From CAWAHD01 sp963781785 (GTDB lineage: Bacteria > Planctomycetota > Planctomycetia > Isosphaerales > Isosphaeraceae): a stretch of 64,000 bases of DNA. The first letter of the stretch is position 1, and each line of letters opens with the position of its first letter. Shown here piece after piece: positions 21,999 to 32,851 of the stretch. A program made the position numbers and the translations under genes. The stretch spans positions 1,674,001 to 1,738,000 of the forward strand of contig CAWAHD010000002.1 of assembly GCA_963781785.1 (NCBI GenBank), written 5' to 3'. The notes under the pieces are model-generated. The model had not been told where the DNA came from, did no database searches, and saw only the letters and a program-made list of their open reading frames with translations.

Positions 21999-24274
21999 CT
22001 ATTTGATGCCGAGAATCTCTTTGGCCTCTGCCCGGTAGCGGATGTCTCCCTCCCCTTGAGGGGAGCGTTTTATCCATCGACTGAACCGCTTTGTCGTACC
22101 ATGTACGTGCTTGCTTCCGGTCGCCGAGGCGTTTGTAAGCCATCGCGAGGAAGAAGTAATCCGTGGCGTCTCCTCCAGAACGCAGTTCCATCGACCGGCC
22201 TAGCGCGACGACAGCAGACTGAAATTCGCCAGCCCGGTAGTGGGCGACGCCCAGGGTATTCCAGTAGTCGCCCATCTTGGGCGCCCGCGTTACCGCTTTC
22301 CTGGCGAGGCCGACGGCCTCGGCGGGCGCGCAGCGCCTCAGCCGGGCAGTCCACCAGGTACCAGGCCAGATCGTTCGCGATCTCGCCCTGTTCATCATGG
22401 GGCAAGGCCAGCCGGCACTGCTCAATCGCCCTGGTCCACTCCTCTTCGGCCGAGCCCGGCTGGTCGATCGATCTGTAGAGCATACCCATCGAATAACAGG
22501 TTGCGGCTGCGTTTTGGCGATAAACCGTTTTCGATGGGTCATCCGTGGCGAGGGCTTCGTAGAGCTTGACTGCCCGGCGCGTGGTATCTTGCGCCCTTGC
22601 GACCTGTTGATGGGCGCAGTACACGCCGGCCAGCAGTTCGCAGGCCCGCGCTGACTCGAAGCGCACGATGGGGTCGTTGCTCTCTTCGTGGACAAATGCC
22701 TGAAAAAACTTCGCGCCGCGTTCGGCGAGTTCCTGCCGCAGGGCCCTGGCCCTGGGGCCGTTGTCGTCCAGGCGCGCGTCTTCGAGCGGAGGGACTAACA
22801 ACTCCCACGCCCCATAAAGTGCCTGGCTAAAATTGGCTTCGGCCCGTTGTCTCTGGATTTCTGCTTCTGCCGCGCTCGCCTTCGCCGCTTCCTTCTCGCG
22901 CCAGATGAGGATGGTGCACGCGATGAGGCCCACGGCGGCCAGCGTGCCGAGGACCGCGGCAGCCAGGAGGACCGGCTTGTGCCGGCCGCACCACTTGGTC
23001 AGGCGTTCCCAGAGCGTCGGCCGTACGGCGCGGATCGGCCGGTTCTCCAGAAAGCGCTGGAGGTCGTCGGCCAGGTCCTGGGCCGAGGCATAGCGGCGCT
23101 CCGGCTCGCGTGCGATCGCCTTGAGCACGATGGTCTCCAGTGCGACCGGAATCGAGGGCCTCAACCGGCGCGGCGGCCGAGGAGCACCCATGGCGATCTG
23201 CCGCAACAAATCGTCGCGTTCCGAGCCCGCGTAAGCGGGTTCCAGCGTAAGCATCTCGTAGAGCGTCAATCCCAGTGAATAGATATCGGTGCGGTGATCA
23301 ACCATGCCGTGCTTGGCCAGTGCCTGCTCAGGGCTCATGTACCGCAGCGTGCCCACCAGGTCCTCGCTGCGGGTTAACCCTTGCTCCGTCCGGCCGCGGG
23401 CGAGGCCAAAGTCGGTGATCCAGAGGTTGCCCGAGGCGTCCACGAGCAGATTAGCCGGCTTGATATCGCGGTGGACCACGCCGAGCTGGTGGGCGTGCTC
23501 GAGCGCCAGAGCCGCCTGGGCGATCAACTGCGCCGCCGCCCGGAAGCAAGTCGAAGATTGAGGATCGAGGATCGAGGAGCGCGGCGTGACGATCCCCGCG
23601 CGTGTCTCCACTGGCGAGTTAAGCGAAGTCGTCGGGATTTCCCACGGCGCCCGCCGGTCGAGTACCTTCGCTTCGCGCTTCACGCGGCTCACCGGGATGC
23701 AGCGGAGACAGTTCGCGCAGCTCCTGGATGATCTCCGCCAGGGACTGCCCATCGATGAACTGCATGGCGTAATAATGAACACCGCGGTCACAGCCGACTG
23801 CGTAGACCGGCACTATCTGATTATGGTGCAACTGGGCAGCGGCCTGAGCCTCATTCTTGAAGCGCTTGAGCTGCCTGGAGTCCAGCGTGGCAGCGAACGG
23901 CAACACCTTGAGGGCAACCCGCCGGTCGAGCGAGAGTTGGTGCGCTTCGTAGACCACACCCATGCCGCCCCGGCCGACTTCCCGGATGATCTGAAAATCG
24001 CCCAACCGGCCGCGCTCGCCGTTACCCGCGCAGCCGGGTTCTCGCTGGCGGGAAAGCTCCTGGGGAGGCCGGCCTGATGCAGTTGATCCAGCTCACGCAG
24101 GTACGCCCTCAAGACATCTTCCAGTTCAGGATGCTGGGCGATCCAATCGTCCGGAGATGGCCGGCCGCCGCACTCCAGCTCGTCCAAGTATTCTTCGAGG
24201 ATGCCGAGCACTTGCTCTTCCTGCTCGTCGGGCAGGTCCGTGAGCAGGCTCGCCCGCACACGATCCGGCTTCAT
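21999..24274 (-). CDS. Serine/threonine kinase with C-terminal TPR repeats, multiply frameshifted
   Basis: The ATG at 24274 overlaps the sigma factor stop (ATGA). An N-terminal acidic segment (PDEQEEQVLGILEEYLDELE) precedes the kinase: FQIIREVGRGGMGVVYEAH, VALKVL, HRDIKPANLLV, DFGLARG and MSPEQAL. A transmembrane helix follows (PVLLAAAVLGTLAAVGLIAC), then a coiled-coil-like stretch and TPR repeats (WNTLGVAHYRAGEFQSAV). Frames break near 24025, 23690, 22325 and 22055; the last break leads to EGDIRYRAEAKEILGIK and a stop at 21999. All parts align in order, so either this is one intact kinase with indel errors or a recently decayed gene. It is the third sigma/kinase pair in the window. Confidence 0.75.
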
Positions 24275-24913
24275 TGCAACTCCTCGATCAAGGGCTGTTG
24301 CCGCAGACGCTCGAGCGCACGCAACCAGAGAACTCGGACGGCTCCGGGCGGGCGTCCCATGCGGTCGGCAACCTCTGGAAAGCTGAGCCCTTCCAGATGC
24401 CGCAGCACCAGGACTTCGCGGCAAGGCCCCGGCAACCTGGACAGACGCTCGGCCAGTAGGCTGGATAGTTCCTGACGCCGCGCCTGTGTGCTGGGCGAGC
24501 TGCCCGGACTGACGACGAGGCTTGCCAAGCCCGACGCTTCGGGCCCGAATCGCACCGCGAGTTCTTGTAAAGAGACTTCTCGCAGAACACTCCGCTTGTG
24601 CGCCACAACCTGCCTGTGTACCATTTTGAGCACGCTGCGGCGCAGGATGGTGCGCAGCCAGCCGAGCCACTCCTGTTCGCTGCTGCCGCAGAACTCGCCG
24701 AAATGGCGACTGGCGCGCAAGAATGTTTCTTGCACCAGATCCGAGGGGTTGACCCGGCTGCGGAGCCGTTCGTTCAACTGCGCGCTGGCCAGCAAGTGTA
24801 AGTAATTGCGGTAGATCTCGAGCAGCCAGCCGAGGCAGTCGCGGTCACCGGTGCGCTTCAGCCAAGAGCTGCTTGGAGTCCCATCGGCCGGGTGCGTCCA
24901 TCAAGTCGGCCAT
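24271..24913 (-). CDS. ECF-type sigma factor, probably frameshifted near its N-terminus
   Basis: The ATG at 24913 has a good ribosome site (GGGAGCGG) and gives MADLMDAPGRWDSKQLLAEA. The frame then breaks near 24850 and resumes as GDRDCLGWLLEIYRNYLHLL, which is the usual family N-terminus. Region 2 is seen as SRVNPSDLVQETFLRASRHF, and region 4 as LPGPCREVLVLRHLEGLSF plus a helix-turn-helix ending ALERLRQQ. Without the break the protein has about 213 residues. Its stop overlaps the kinase start, so the two genes are translationally coupled. Confidence 0.82.
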
Positions 24914-25138
24914 TTCCGCTCCCAGGTTTGGCGCCCTTGTCCATCCGATTGGGTCACCTCAGTTTTCCGGGTGCACGAGATCTCCATCCAAGAAGCAAAA
25001 CGTCACAATGGAATGCAAAAGCCGGCCATATTAGATGACCCTTTTTTGTTTGATAGTGTTACATCCCAACAGAAGATTCTCAAGATCGCGCGCGTTCAAC
25101 ACGCCCGCGTTGGCGAGTTCTGCCGTCGCGCCCCCAGG

Positions 25139-25732
25139 CTAGCCGAACGGCAGTTCAATGCGGCCGCCGCTTGACTGGCGCCCATACGACAACTCAACAA
25201 TGCCGGTCTTGAAAGCGACGACGTCCTTCAGACGCCATCTCGTTTCGGTGCTGGAATTACCGAACAGGCGCAGACCGTCACCCAATAGGACCGGCATGAC
25301 CGCTGGTTTGATTTCATCCACCAAGCCGAGCCCGAGAAAGCTCTGGCACAACATAGCCCCGCCCACGAGCCAGATGTTTCCGTATCGAGGCGCGAGTATC
25401 TCATCAACCAATCTTTTGAGATCGCCAGAGTAGAATTCCACGCTCTTCCTTGTCGACGGCAGTTCTCTGTTTGTTACCACGACCGTCGGAGTATCACCAT
25501 AGGGCCAGCCGAGCTGAAGCGCGTGTTCATACGTGCGAGAACCCAGCACATAGCAGTCTATCGCTCCGATGACCTCTTCGGCACTCCATTCAGAAACCCC
25601 TTTTTCGTAGACCTCTCCGGAAGTGTCTAGCCACGAGACACTGTTGTCGTTCTTGGCGATGAAGCCATCAAGACTTGACACCACGTGCAGCGTTACCGTC
25701 GATCTGTTCGTGTTCAACTCACTGCGTGCCAT
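25139..25732 (-). CDS. Dihydrofolate reductase / RibD C-terminal domain family protein
   Basis: The protein has 197 residues. It starts with the family strand TVTLHVVSSLDGFIAKNDNS, with a conserved SLDG, and contains YVLGSRTYEHAL, VVVTNRELP, the NADPH-loop IWLVGGAMLCQSFLGLGLVD and the closing MPVLLGDGLRLF. These match RibD C-terminal (YwjB/YyaP-like) reductases that use NADPH. The substrate is unknown; it is not a housekeeping folate enzyme by length or motifs. The ATG lies 6 bases after the DUF1801 gene with AGGAAAT in front, so the two form an operon. Confidence 0.88.
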   Translation of the reverse strand: MARSELNTNRSTVTLHVVSSLDGFIAKNDNSVSWLDTSGEVYEKGVSEWSAEEVIGAIDCYVLGSRTYEHALQLGWPYGDTPTVVVTNRELPSTRKSVEFYSGDLKRLVDEILAPRYGNIWLVGGAMLCQSFLGLGLVDEIKPAVMPVLLGDGLRLFGNSSTETRWRLKDVVAFKTGIVELSYGRQSSGGRIELPFG

Positions 25733-25738
25733 ATTTCC

Positions 25739-26185
25739 TCACGCGTGCGGGTCGATGTCGACTGCGTCCACGGTCATTGAGACATCGTCATCCAACTGAT
25801 GGCGCACCTTCATGTCCAGGTAAGCCGCGTGGATCAGGGCCAAAAGAGATGAGGAATCGATTTCGAAGCCGGGCTTCAGCTTGACGTGCCGCATCCGCTT
25901 GCCGGTTCCTTCCAGCAAGCTCGCTGGATCTCTCAGGACCGCACCATTGAAGAAGCCAACATTGACATGTGACCTAAAGGTGTTGACGTACCCAAATGGC
26001 GCATCGTGTACACACGCGACGGGACATCCGTCGTGGATTAGCTCTCGGACGTCATCGCCGCGCACGCGCATCTGCGCGAACCACTTGCGTGCAATCGAAC
26101 GCAAATCGTCCGGCGGTGAGTTCAGCCAGACGTCGATGGCGGGATCTCGCTCGACGGCCCCTGAAAGCCGTAGTATTGCACTCAT
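25739..26185 (-). CDS. DUF1801 domain-containing protein
   Basis: From the ATG at 26185 (MSAILRLSGAVERDPAIDVW) the product is 148 residues. The segment LHDGCPVAC-like IHDGCPVACVHDAPFGYVN, then VNVGFFNGAVL, then TGKRMRHVKLKPGFE is typical of the DUF1801 subtype annotated as hypothetical in many soil bacteria. No catalytic residues are known. The gene lies 6 bases upstream of the DHFR-like gene. A longer N-terminus to 26260 is possible but has no family support. Confidence 0.8.
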   Translation of the reverse strand: MSAILRLSGAVERDPAIDVWLNSPPDDLRSIARKWFAQMRVRGDDVRELIHDGCPVACVHDAPFGYVNTFRSHVNVGFFNGAVLRDPASLLEGTGKRMRHVKLKPGFEIDSSSLLALIHAAYLDMKVRHQLDDDVSMTVDAVDIDPHA

Positions 26186-26378
26186 GGCGATGGTCCCCAG
26201 GTCGGCGCAAATCCGAGCATGTCCACGATCAACTGTCGCGCCGAATGACGGCTGGAGCATTGTAATTGAGACAGCGACGAGAGTTCAATTCCGAGAAAGG
26301 TGTTGGGACCGATCGAAGCGACTCTCCGATTGGGACTGATCTTGGGCGAGCGGATGGCCAGGTTGGTCCGTCTGCCCT

Positions 26379-26870
26379 TCATGGATAGCGCTTTCGAAAG
26401 AACGCGAAGATGTCGGCACATTGCTCCGGCCTCAGTGGTCGAAGTGGTTTGGTTGCCGTCGGCGCGGGCCGAGCCCACGGTTTCCCGGTTACCATCAACG
26501 ACATCGTTGGCTCTCGCAGGGGCCGGACATAATGCCAGGCGTCCGGGTCCGTCATCTCGTAACGAAAATCGCCGGCGGCGATCATCAGGGCCGCGATGGG
26601 CGGGGGACTTTCCCCCTTGCCGTAACCGACGGCCATCTCATATTCGCCACTCAGGATTCGCATGACGGAAGGCCAGGGATGCGGATGGAACAGGGCTTCC
26701 CCCTGCGCACAGGGATCGATGCGATGCAGGCAAACGCGACAGTCACGCCAGGGCAGCCACAACCGCTCCACGGTTGGCGGGTGATAGTCGATAAAAACGC
26801 TTTTCCAGGCGAATTCGTCCCGCAAGAGCGCGGGTAACTCCGATTCGACTTCGTGAAGAACGTCGAGCAT
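26379..26870 (-). CDS. Cupin-like hypothetical protein
   Basis: The protein has 163 residues. The centre reads CLHRIDPCAQGEALFHPHPW, VMRILSGEYEMAVGYG and DAWHYVRPLREPTMSLMVTG, a His-containing double-stranded beta-helix pattern (FHPHPWP...YEMAVG...WHYVRP) as in cupins. Possible metal ligands are the two His residues of FHPHPW and the later His of WHYV. No relative of known function is recognised. It is in the same direction as the downstream DUF1801 gene, with a 193-base gap. Confidence 0.7.
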   Translation of the reverse strand: MLDVLHEVESELPALLRDEFAWKSVFIDYHPPTVERLWLPWRDCRVCLHRIDPCAQGEALFHPHPWPSVMRILSGEYEMAVGYGKGESPPPIAALMIAAGDFRYEMTDPDAWHYVRPLREPTMSLMVTGKPWARPAPTATKPLRPLRPEQCADIFAFFRKRYP

Positions 26871-26884
26871 CGAATAAACTCCGA

Positions 26885-27580
26885 CTAGGACACCACCTCG
26901 ACCTGGGGTATCGTCTGCGTCAGATTGCCCGACTGCGGTTCCGGCTGCGCGGCGCCGAAGTAACGCTCGAACACTTCATCTCCCTGACGCCGCATCTCGG
27001 CGATGACGCTTTCGGGAGGTTTGGCCGCGGCGGGCGCAATGTGCACGAAACGGGCCACACTGATCCGGAAACGGAACACGTCGAACAGATTGTAGAAGGC
27101 GTCTTCCGAGCCCGGTTGCTCCCCCGGCAAGTACAGGGACGCACCTTTCTCCATACGCCGGCGGGTGTGCTTCAGGAAGCGCCAGATTGCCAGGTAATGA
27201 GAGAGCAGGTCCATGTTGTAACCGTACAATCGGAGGATCTCGACCTGGAATGTCCGGAATCGTCCGGTGGCCGCGACCAGATCCGCCATTGCCTGGTGAA
27301 TTGTTTCCAGGCGGCGTACGTCACGCTGATGAGGCGTGCACACATCAGGCAACAGATCCGATGTGCGGTCGATCATGACCTGATACAGTTTGCGCGGCGT
27401 GTACAGCTCGCGGCTGAATTCGTCGATGTTCTTCAGCAGCTCTTGACGGGCCGTGGCCAAGTCGCGGTAGCGCTTGTAGAGAATGTTGGCTACAAATCCT
27501 GCAACGCCAATCACGACGAGCTGCCCAACGGCCGTCCAGAAGGCCCGTTCCGCAGCGGCCCAATCAATAGGGAACAACAT
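26885..27580 (-). CDS. Membrane-anchored hypothetical protein
   Basis: The ATG at 27580 (MLFPIDWAAAERAFWTAVGQ) is preferred; a GTG 12 bases upstream is also in frame. One transmembrane helix is seen at about residues 15-36 (FWTAVGQLVVIGVAGFVANI). About 190 mostly helical cytoplasmic residues follow, with an LLKNIDEFSRELYTPRKLYQ segment and an FRTFQVEILRLYGYNMDLLS segment. The C-terminus is Gln/Pro-rich. No family is recognised. It ends 14 bases before the start of the cupin-like gene, so the two are probably co-transcribed. Confidence 0.7.
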   Translation of the reverse strand: MLFPIDWAAAERAFWTAVGQLVVIGVAGFVANILYKRYRDLATARQELLKNIDEFSRELYTPRKLYQVMIDRTSDLLPDVCTPHQRDVRRLETIHQAMADLVAATGRFRTFQVEILRLYGYNMDLLSHYLAIWRFLKHTRRRMEKGASLYLPGEQPGSEDAFYNLFDVFRFRISVARFVHIAPAAAKPPESVIAEMRRQGDEVFERYFGAAQPEPQSGNLTQTIPQVEVVS

Positions 27581-27727
27581 GGCTAAACCCACAAGTTCAG
27601 GGAGGAACCGATCCCGAGAAAGTCCCCGGAACGGGTTATCCTAACGGCGGCGGCACGCAAGAGCCACGTAGGCGATTTCTGCGGCACCCACCAATCTCCG
27701 ACCTCCATCGCCTACAAGTGATTCGGA

Positions 27728-28030
27728 TCACGCTTCTCGATTATTCACGGACCACCCTGGGAGGAGGTGGTCGGTCACCTGATTGCGCCAGCCCGCCTTG
27801 TCGAGGAAGAGCAGGTCGTCGAGGTTGGCGCGCCTTTGGACCGCGTTTCTCTCGAAAGCCTCACCGAATCTGCAGTTGCCGAATAGGATGTCGATCGGCC
27901 GCTTCACCCTCGCGTCCTTGTACAGTGGATCGCGCCAGGCGAACTCGCTAGGCCACAGCCCGTGGATTGCGGTGAGGAGCGCCAGCGTCGTGCGCACAGT
28001 CTGGAACGCTGGCGGGTTGGTGACATGAAG
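27728..28030 (-). pseudogene. DUF1343 (NamZ-like exo-muramidase) C-terminal remnant
   Basis: The minus strand from about 28028 reads HVTNPPAFQTVRTTLALLTA, IHGLWPSEFAWRDPLYKD and KRPIDILFGNCRF. This resembles the C-terminal domain of DUF1343 proteins, secreted exo-beta-N-acetylmuramidases. Only about 100 residues remain. The coding similarity stops at the truncated tRNA-Val sequence at 28033, so the N-terminal two thirds appear to have been lost at that junction. The stop at 27728 looks natural. I see no other part of the gene in the window. Confidence 0.55.
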
Positions 28031-28032
28031 AT

Positions 28033-28075
28033 TGGGCGGCACCAGATTCGAACCAGCGACTTCCACCGTGTGAGG
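28033..28075 (-). repeat. Truncated tRNA-Val 3'-half, att-like copy 1
   Basis: This matches the 3' half of the tRNA-Val at 31251-31323 from the anticodon loop to the acceptor end. There are 31 consecutive identical bases (ATTCGAACCAGCGACTTCC... in plus orientation), then three mismatches in the T stem, then the shared acceptor GGGCGGC. The 5' half is missing, so it cannot be a functional tRNA. It has the same strand sense as the intact gene. Confidence 0.8.
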
Positions 28076-28210
28076 AATGCTCTGCCGGGACAGTCAACCG
28101 TTCGCTATCGAGTTGACCGTCAAGTTCGTGCTAGCCCGGTACGGTGTCGTAGTTTGCGAATTCGGTCTGTTAGAATATGATTGGCGTCGCCAAACCTGGA
28201 GGCAAGCACG

Positions 28211-28573
28211 ATGTCCACGACTCGCGGTAAGTCCGGCAAGCAAGTGCAGGAGAGTGGCCCGGTGTCAGCGGCTCGCGTGAGCGACGCGTCCGATGCCGGC
28301 GCCGTGCTCACGTTGAGTGAAGCCGCCGCTTACTTGCGCGTCGCCGAGAGCCAGGTACAGCGCCTGGCGGAAATGCGGGTATTGCCGGGACGTCAAATCG
28401 GCGGCGAATGGCGCTTTCTCAAGGCAGGATTGCAGGATTGGTTACGGGCGCCTACCGCAGGATCCGGTAAAGAGGCGTTTCTGGCTCTTGCCGGCGTGTG
28501 GCGCGATGATCCCGACATCGAGCAAATCGTTCGAGACGCCCATCGGCGACGCGGCCGCACCGGTGTCGAGTGA
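28211..28573 (+). CDS. Putative antitoxin with excisionase-type helix-turn-helix
   Basis: The protein has 120 residues from the ATG at 28211. An N-terminal low-complexity stretch of about 35 residues is followed by a MerR/excisionase-like DNA-binding domain: LTLSEAAAYLRVAESQVQRL, then LPGRQIGGEWRFLKAGLQDW. The C-terminus (VWRDDPDIEQIVRDAHRRRG) resembles antitoxin tails that bind a toxin. The gene overlaps the PIN-domain gene by 4 bases (GTGA), the classical antitoxin-toxin order. The antitoxin presumably represses its own operon. Confidence 0.8.
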   Translation: MSTTRGKSGKQVQESGPVSAARVSDASDAGAVLTLSEAAAYLRVAESQVQRLAEMRVLPGRQIGGEWRFLKAGLQDWLRAPTAGSGKEAFLALAGVWRDDPDIEQIVRDAHRRRGRTGVE

Positions 28574-28995
28574 GAGAGATGATTCTTCTCGATACCGACA
28601 TGCTCACGCTGCTTTTGCAGGGCCACCCGCGTGTCCAGAAGCGGATGCACTCGGCCGAAGCGGATATTGCGACGACCATCATTACCTGGATGGAAGTGAT
28701 GCAGGGCCGCTTCCAGGCGATCTTCACCGCAGCCGACGCTGATCAGCTTGAACGGGCATCGCGACGGCTGGAGGAATCCGTGAGTCAGCTAAGCACTCTT
28801 CCCACCGTGCTGATAAATCGTGCCGTGGCCAAACAGTTCACAGCGCTGCTGGCCAACAAAAAGCTCAAACGAATTGGTCGCGGCGACGTGTTGATCGCGA
28901 GTATTGCCCTGGCTCTGAAGGCGAGGCTTATCACCCGAAACGTCCGTGATTTTTCACTCGTGCCCGGATTGATTTGGGACAATTGGGCTGATTGA
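28570..28995 (+). CDS. PIN-domain ribonuclease toxin (VapC-like)
   Basis: The protein is 141 residues from the GTG at 28570, or 138 from the ATG at 28579. PIN-domain acidic residues are visible: LLDTDMLTLLLQG near the N-terminus, TIITWMEVMQGR (Glu) in the middle, and GRGDVLIASIALALKARLIT with ARxxxxxD-type residues, followed by TRNVRDFSLVPGL. PIN toxins cleave tRNA or rRNA and are neutralised by the partner encoded upstream. The pair lies between two truncated tRNA-Val copies. Confidence 0.85.
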   Translation: MREMILLDTDMLTLLLQGHPRVQKRMHSAEADIATTIITWMEVMQGRFQAIFTAADADQLERASRRLEESVSQLSTLPTVLINRAVAKQFTALLANKKLKRIGRGDVLIASIALALKARLITRNVRDFSLVPGLIWDNWAD

Positions 28996-29023
28996 CCTGG
29001 ACTGCGAACTCGAGGCGAACCGC

Positions 29024-29071
29024 ATGGGCGGCGCTGGATTCGAGCCAGCGACTTCCACCGTGTGAGGATGG
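29024..29071 (-). repeat. Truncated tRNA-Val 3'-half, att-like copy 2
   Basis: These 48 bases match 31250-31297 with one mismatch (an A to G in the T loop). They cover the acceptor 3' strand, T arm, variable region and the 3' part of the anticodon arm of tRNA-Val. The match stops inside the anticodon stem and the 5' half is absent. This is the classic extent of an attachment site for a tyrosine recombinase in a tRNA gene. No integrase gene is seen nearby. Confidence 0.85.
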
Positions 29072-29254
29072 TCCGAAAAGCTGAGAATTTAGGGAAGTAA
29101 CGACTTACAATTCACAACGATCGCAAGAATCACACAGATTTCAAGGTTAGCGTGCAGCGTAGCGTGCAAGCCGAGGGAGGGGTTGCAATCAAGCTTTTTG
29201 CGTGGCATTCTGCGTGCGCCGAACTCGCCGGGGAATCGATCGCTTGGCCCCGGG

Positions 29255-29387
29255 TTAGCCGTCCGGAGTGTCGAGCAAGGATTGCAAAAGCACTGCCAGT
29301 TCGTCAGGCAGTTTCAGAGGCCACGATTCATCAAGGAGCCCCACGCTAATCAAGTCGCGGAGATGAGTTTGACGAGCCGATCGGGCA

Positions 29388-29388
<1 letters not shown>
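29255..29388 (-). CDS. Small ORF coupled to clpX, probably frameshifted
   Basis: The ATG at 29388 overlaps the clpX stop as TGATG, the standard signal for translational coupling. It reads MPDRLVKLIS, then after a one-base frame change near 29355 continues RDLISVGLLDESWPLKLPDE and LAVLLQSLLDTPDG to a TAA at 29255. The second part looks like a genuine amphipathic protein. If the frame is corrected the product is about 45 residues. The function is unknown. It could equally be the eroded end of an older gene. Confidence 0.4.
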
Positions 29389-30680
<1,292 letters not shown>

Positions 30681-31250
30681 TCCAGATCAACGCCAAAGAA
30701 GCGCTAAGGACAGGCAAATTGTCGCAGGTGTCATTATGGCTGGCGATTGCGATTTCGGCGACCGTGTCGGCATCCCGACGAAACCCGGGGATGCGATCTT
30801 GATGGGTATAGTGCTGGTTCGTGCAGCACGACAGCGTCCAAGAGATCAACCCCATGACAACAGCTCGCTGTCGGCGCGGATGGATTGAAGCGCCGCCGTG
30901 CACTTGCTGTGCTGGCGAGCTGCGTGTCCCTCGCGTTGGGTCCCAACGTCCCGCGGCCACCGACTGGACGAGTCGAAACACCGCCATTGGAGCACTTGGC
31001 GGGCACCACGAGCGCATGGCCGAAGGGCTTCGCCAAAAGGTTGGTTTCGGCTCTGGGTGCGAGTTCGGTGCGGGCGACTCCATTACGCTTTTCGAGGGAT
31101 GCAGTCAGCTGGGCTTTTGCAAAAGAGTGCCGTTGTCCATCCAGCGGCAACTGTGTATCGCGCGGTTCTAACCAGCCGTATCGAATAAGTTAGGCCCCGT
31201 AGCCTGCAGATAGCGTGCAGTGAAAGCCCGTGCACTCGTCGTAAGTCTAA
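30681..31250. other. Intergenic region between clpX and tRNA-Val
   Basis: About 570 bases without a convincing gene. Short frames on both strands are Arg/Ser/Cys-rich and unrelated to anything I know. The region should hold the clpX promoter. If the tRNA fragments at 28-29 kb mark past integrations, some of this DNA may be foreign, but no integrase is present. Confidence 0.45.
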
Positions 31251-31323
31251 TGGGCGGCGCTGGATTCGAACCAGCGACTTCCACCGTGTGAGGATGGCAC
31301 TCTAACCGCTGAGTTAGCCGCCC
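31251..31323 (-). tRNA. tRNA-Val (anticodon CAC)
   Basis: The reverse complement folds into a full cloverleaf. The acceptor stem is GGGCGGC/GCCGCCC, the D arm ACTC...GAGT, the anticodon stem CCATC/GGTGG with loop CTCACAC (anticodon CAC), and the T arm GCTGG-TTCGAAT-CCAGC. The discriminator is A and CCA is not encoded. It reads GUG valine codons. Two truncated copies of its 3' half lie at 28033-28075 and 29024-29071. Confidence 0.95.
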
Positions 31324-31537
31324 GGGGCAGATCGATCGAAATCATCTCGCGAACTTCTTCTCAAGCTCGTCCTCTCAAAAATAGCGACTCGTTCTGGCAA
31401 CGACAAGGGTCTTAACTCCCACGCGCGCCCAAACCGTGCCCGCCCGGTGAGGTCTTGCTTAAATCGATGCGCCACCTTAGCCTATGGCGTGGGCTCTGTA
31501 CCGATTGCCAGGCTGCTTGCCCCAATGAGACCCGCCG

Positions 31538-32851
31538 ATGGCTGACGCTTTCCCCGACGTGCCCAAGATCCAGTACGGCGGACCCAAGTCTCGGAACCCG
31601 CTGGAATTCAAATATTATAATTCGGATGAAATGATTGATGGGAAAACGCTGAAGGATCACCTGCGTTTCTCCGTGGTTTACTGGCATACCTTCTGTAATC
31701 CCCTGTCCGACCCGTTCGGCGCCGGCACCGCCTTGCGGCCGTGGGACGATGGCTCGGGATCGGTTGCCAACGCCCAGAAGAAAGCCAGGGTCGCCTTCGA
31801 GCTGTTCGAAAAACTCGGCGCTCCCTTCTACGCTTTTCACGATCGTGACGTCGCACCCGAGGGCAAGAATCTCAAGGAAAGCCATTCCCAGCTCGATCAG
31901 GTCGTCAAAGTCCTGAAGGAGGAGCAAGAGCGCACCGGCGTCAAGCTCCTCTGGGGCACCGCCAACCTGTTCACGAACCCGCGGTACATGCACGGGGCGG
32001 CCACCACGCCCAATTTCGACGTCTTCGCCTTCGCCGCCGCTCAGGTCAAGAAGGCCATGGAAGTCACCCACGAGCTCGGCGGCGCGGGCTATACGTTCTG
32101 GGGCGGGCGGGAGGGTTACTCGACTCTGCTCAATACCGACATGAAACGCGAGCTCGACCACCTCGCCCGATTCCTTCATATGGCGGTCGACTACAAGAAA
32201 CAGATCGGGTTCACCGGCACTTTCTACATCGAGCCCAAGCCCAAGGAACCCACCAAGCACCAGTACGATTACGACGCCGCAGCCTGTCTCAACTTCCTGC
32301 GGACGTATGATCTGCTTACACACTTCAAGCTCAACCTCGAAACCAATCACGCCACCCTGGCCGGCCACGAGATGATGCACGAGCTGCAAGTCGCGATCGA
32401 CGCCGGTGCACTCGGCTCGATCGACGCCAACACCGGCGATTATCTGCTGGGGTGGGACACCGACCAGTTCCCAACGAATATCTATCTCGCAACCCAGTGC
32501 ATGCTTTGCATTCTGCGCATGGGGGGATTCACCACGGGCGGCGTCAACTTCGACGCCAAGGTCCGCCGCGAAAGCTTCGAGCCGATCGACCTGGTTCACG
32601 CTCACATCGGCGGCATGGACGCCTTCGCCCGCGGGCTCAAGATCGCCCGCGCCATCATCGCCGACGGGCGGCTCGCTGCGTTCGTCAAGGAACGCTACCG
32701 GAGCTGGGACTGCGAGCTGGGACGCCGCGTCGAAGGCGGCAAGTCCAGTTTCAGCGACCTCGAAGCTTATATCCTCCCCAAGGGAGACGCCTCCAGGAAT
32801 ACCAGCGGACGCCAGGAAATGCTCGAAAACCTCATCAATGAGTTCATCTGA
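31538..32851 (+). CDS. xylA: Xylose isomerase
   Basis: This enzyme interconverts D-xylose and D-xylulose (and glucose and fructose) with two divalent metal ions. The 437-residue length fits class II isomerases. Catalytic and metal-binding segments are visible: VYWHTFCNPLSDPFG, FHDRDVAPEG (His and Asp), TFYIEPKPKEPTKHQYDYD (metal Glu and substrate residues), NLETNHATLAGH (metal Glu and His) and GSIDANTGDYLLGWDTDQFP (metal Asp residues). The start is the first ATG (MADAFPDVPKIQYGG). No xylulokinase or regulator is adjacent. The gene is convergent with the PfpI-like gene; a palindrome and a dispersed hairpin repeat lie between them. Confidence 0.96.
   Translation: MADAFPDVPKIQYGGPKSRNPLEFKYYNSDEMIDGKTLKDHLRFSVVYWHTFCNPLSDPFGAGTALRPWDDGSGSVANAQKKARVAFELFEKLGAPFYAFHDRDVAPEGKNLKESHSQLDQVVKVLKEEQERTGVKLLWGTANLFTNPRYMHGAATTPNFDVFAFAAAQVKKAMEVTHELGGAGYTFWGGREGYSTLLNTDMKRELDHLARFLHMAVDYKKQIGFTGTFYIEPKPKEPTKHQYDYDAAACLNFLRTYDLLTHFKLNLETNHATLAGHEMMHELQVAIDAGALGSIDANTGDYLLGWDTDQFPTNIYLATQCMLCILRMGGFTTGGVNFDAKVRRESFEPIDLVHAHIGGMDAFARGLKIARAIIADGRLAAFVKERYRSWDCELGRRVEGGKSSFSDLEAYILPKGDASRNTSGRQEMLENLINEFI

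Noticed and set aside
30885..31193. Small secreted protein starting MKRRRALAVLASCVSLALG
   Set aside because: It would need a TTG start without a ribosome site. The rest is Arg/Pro/Ser-rich with no family match, and several other frames are equally open.
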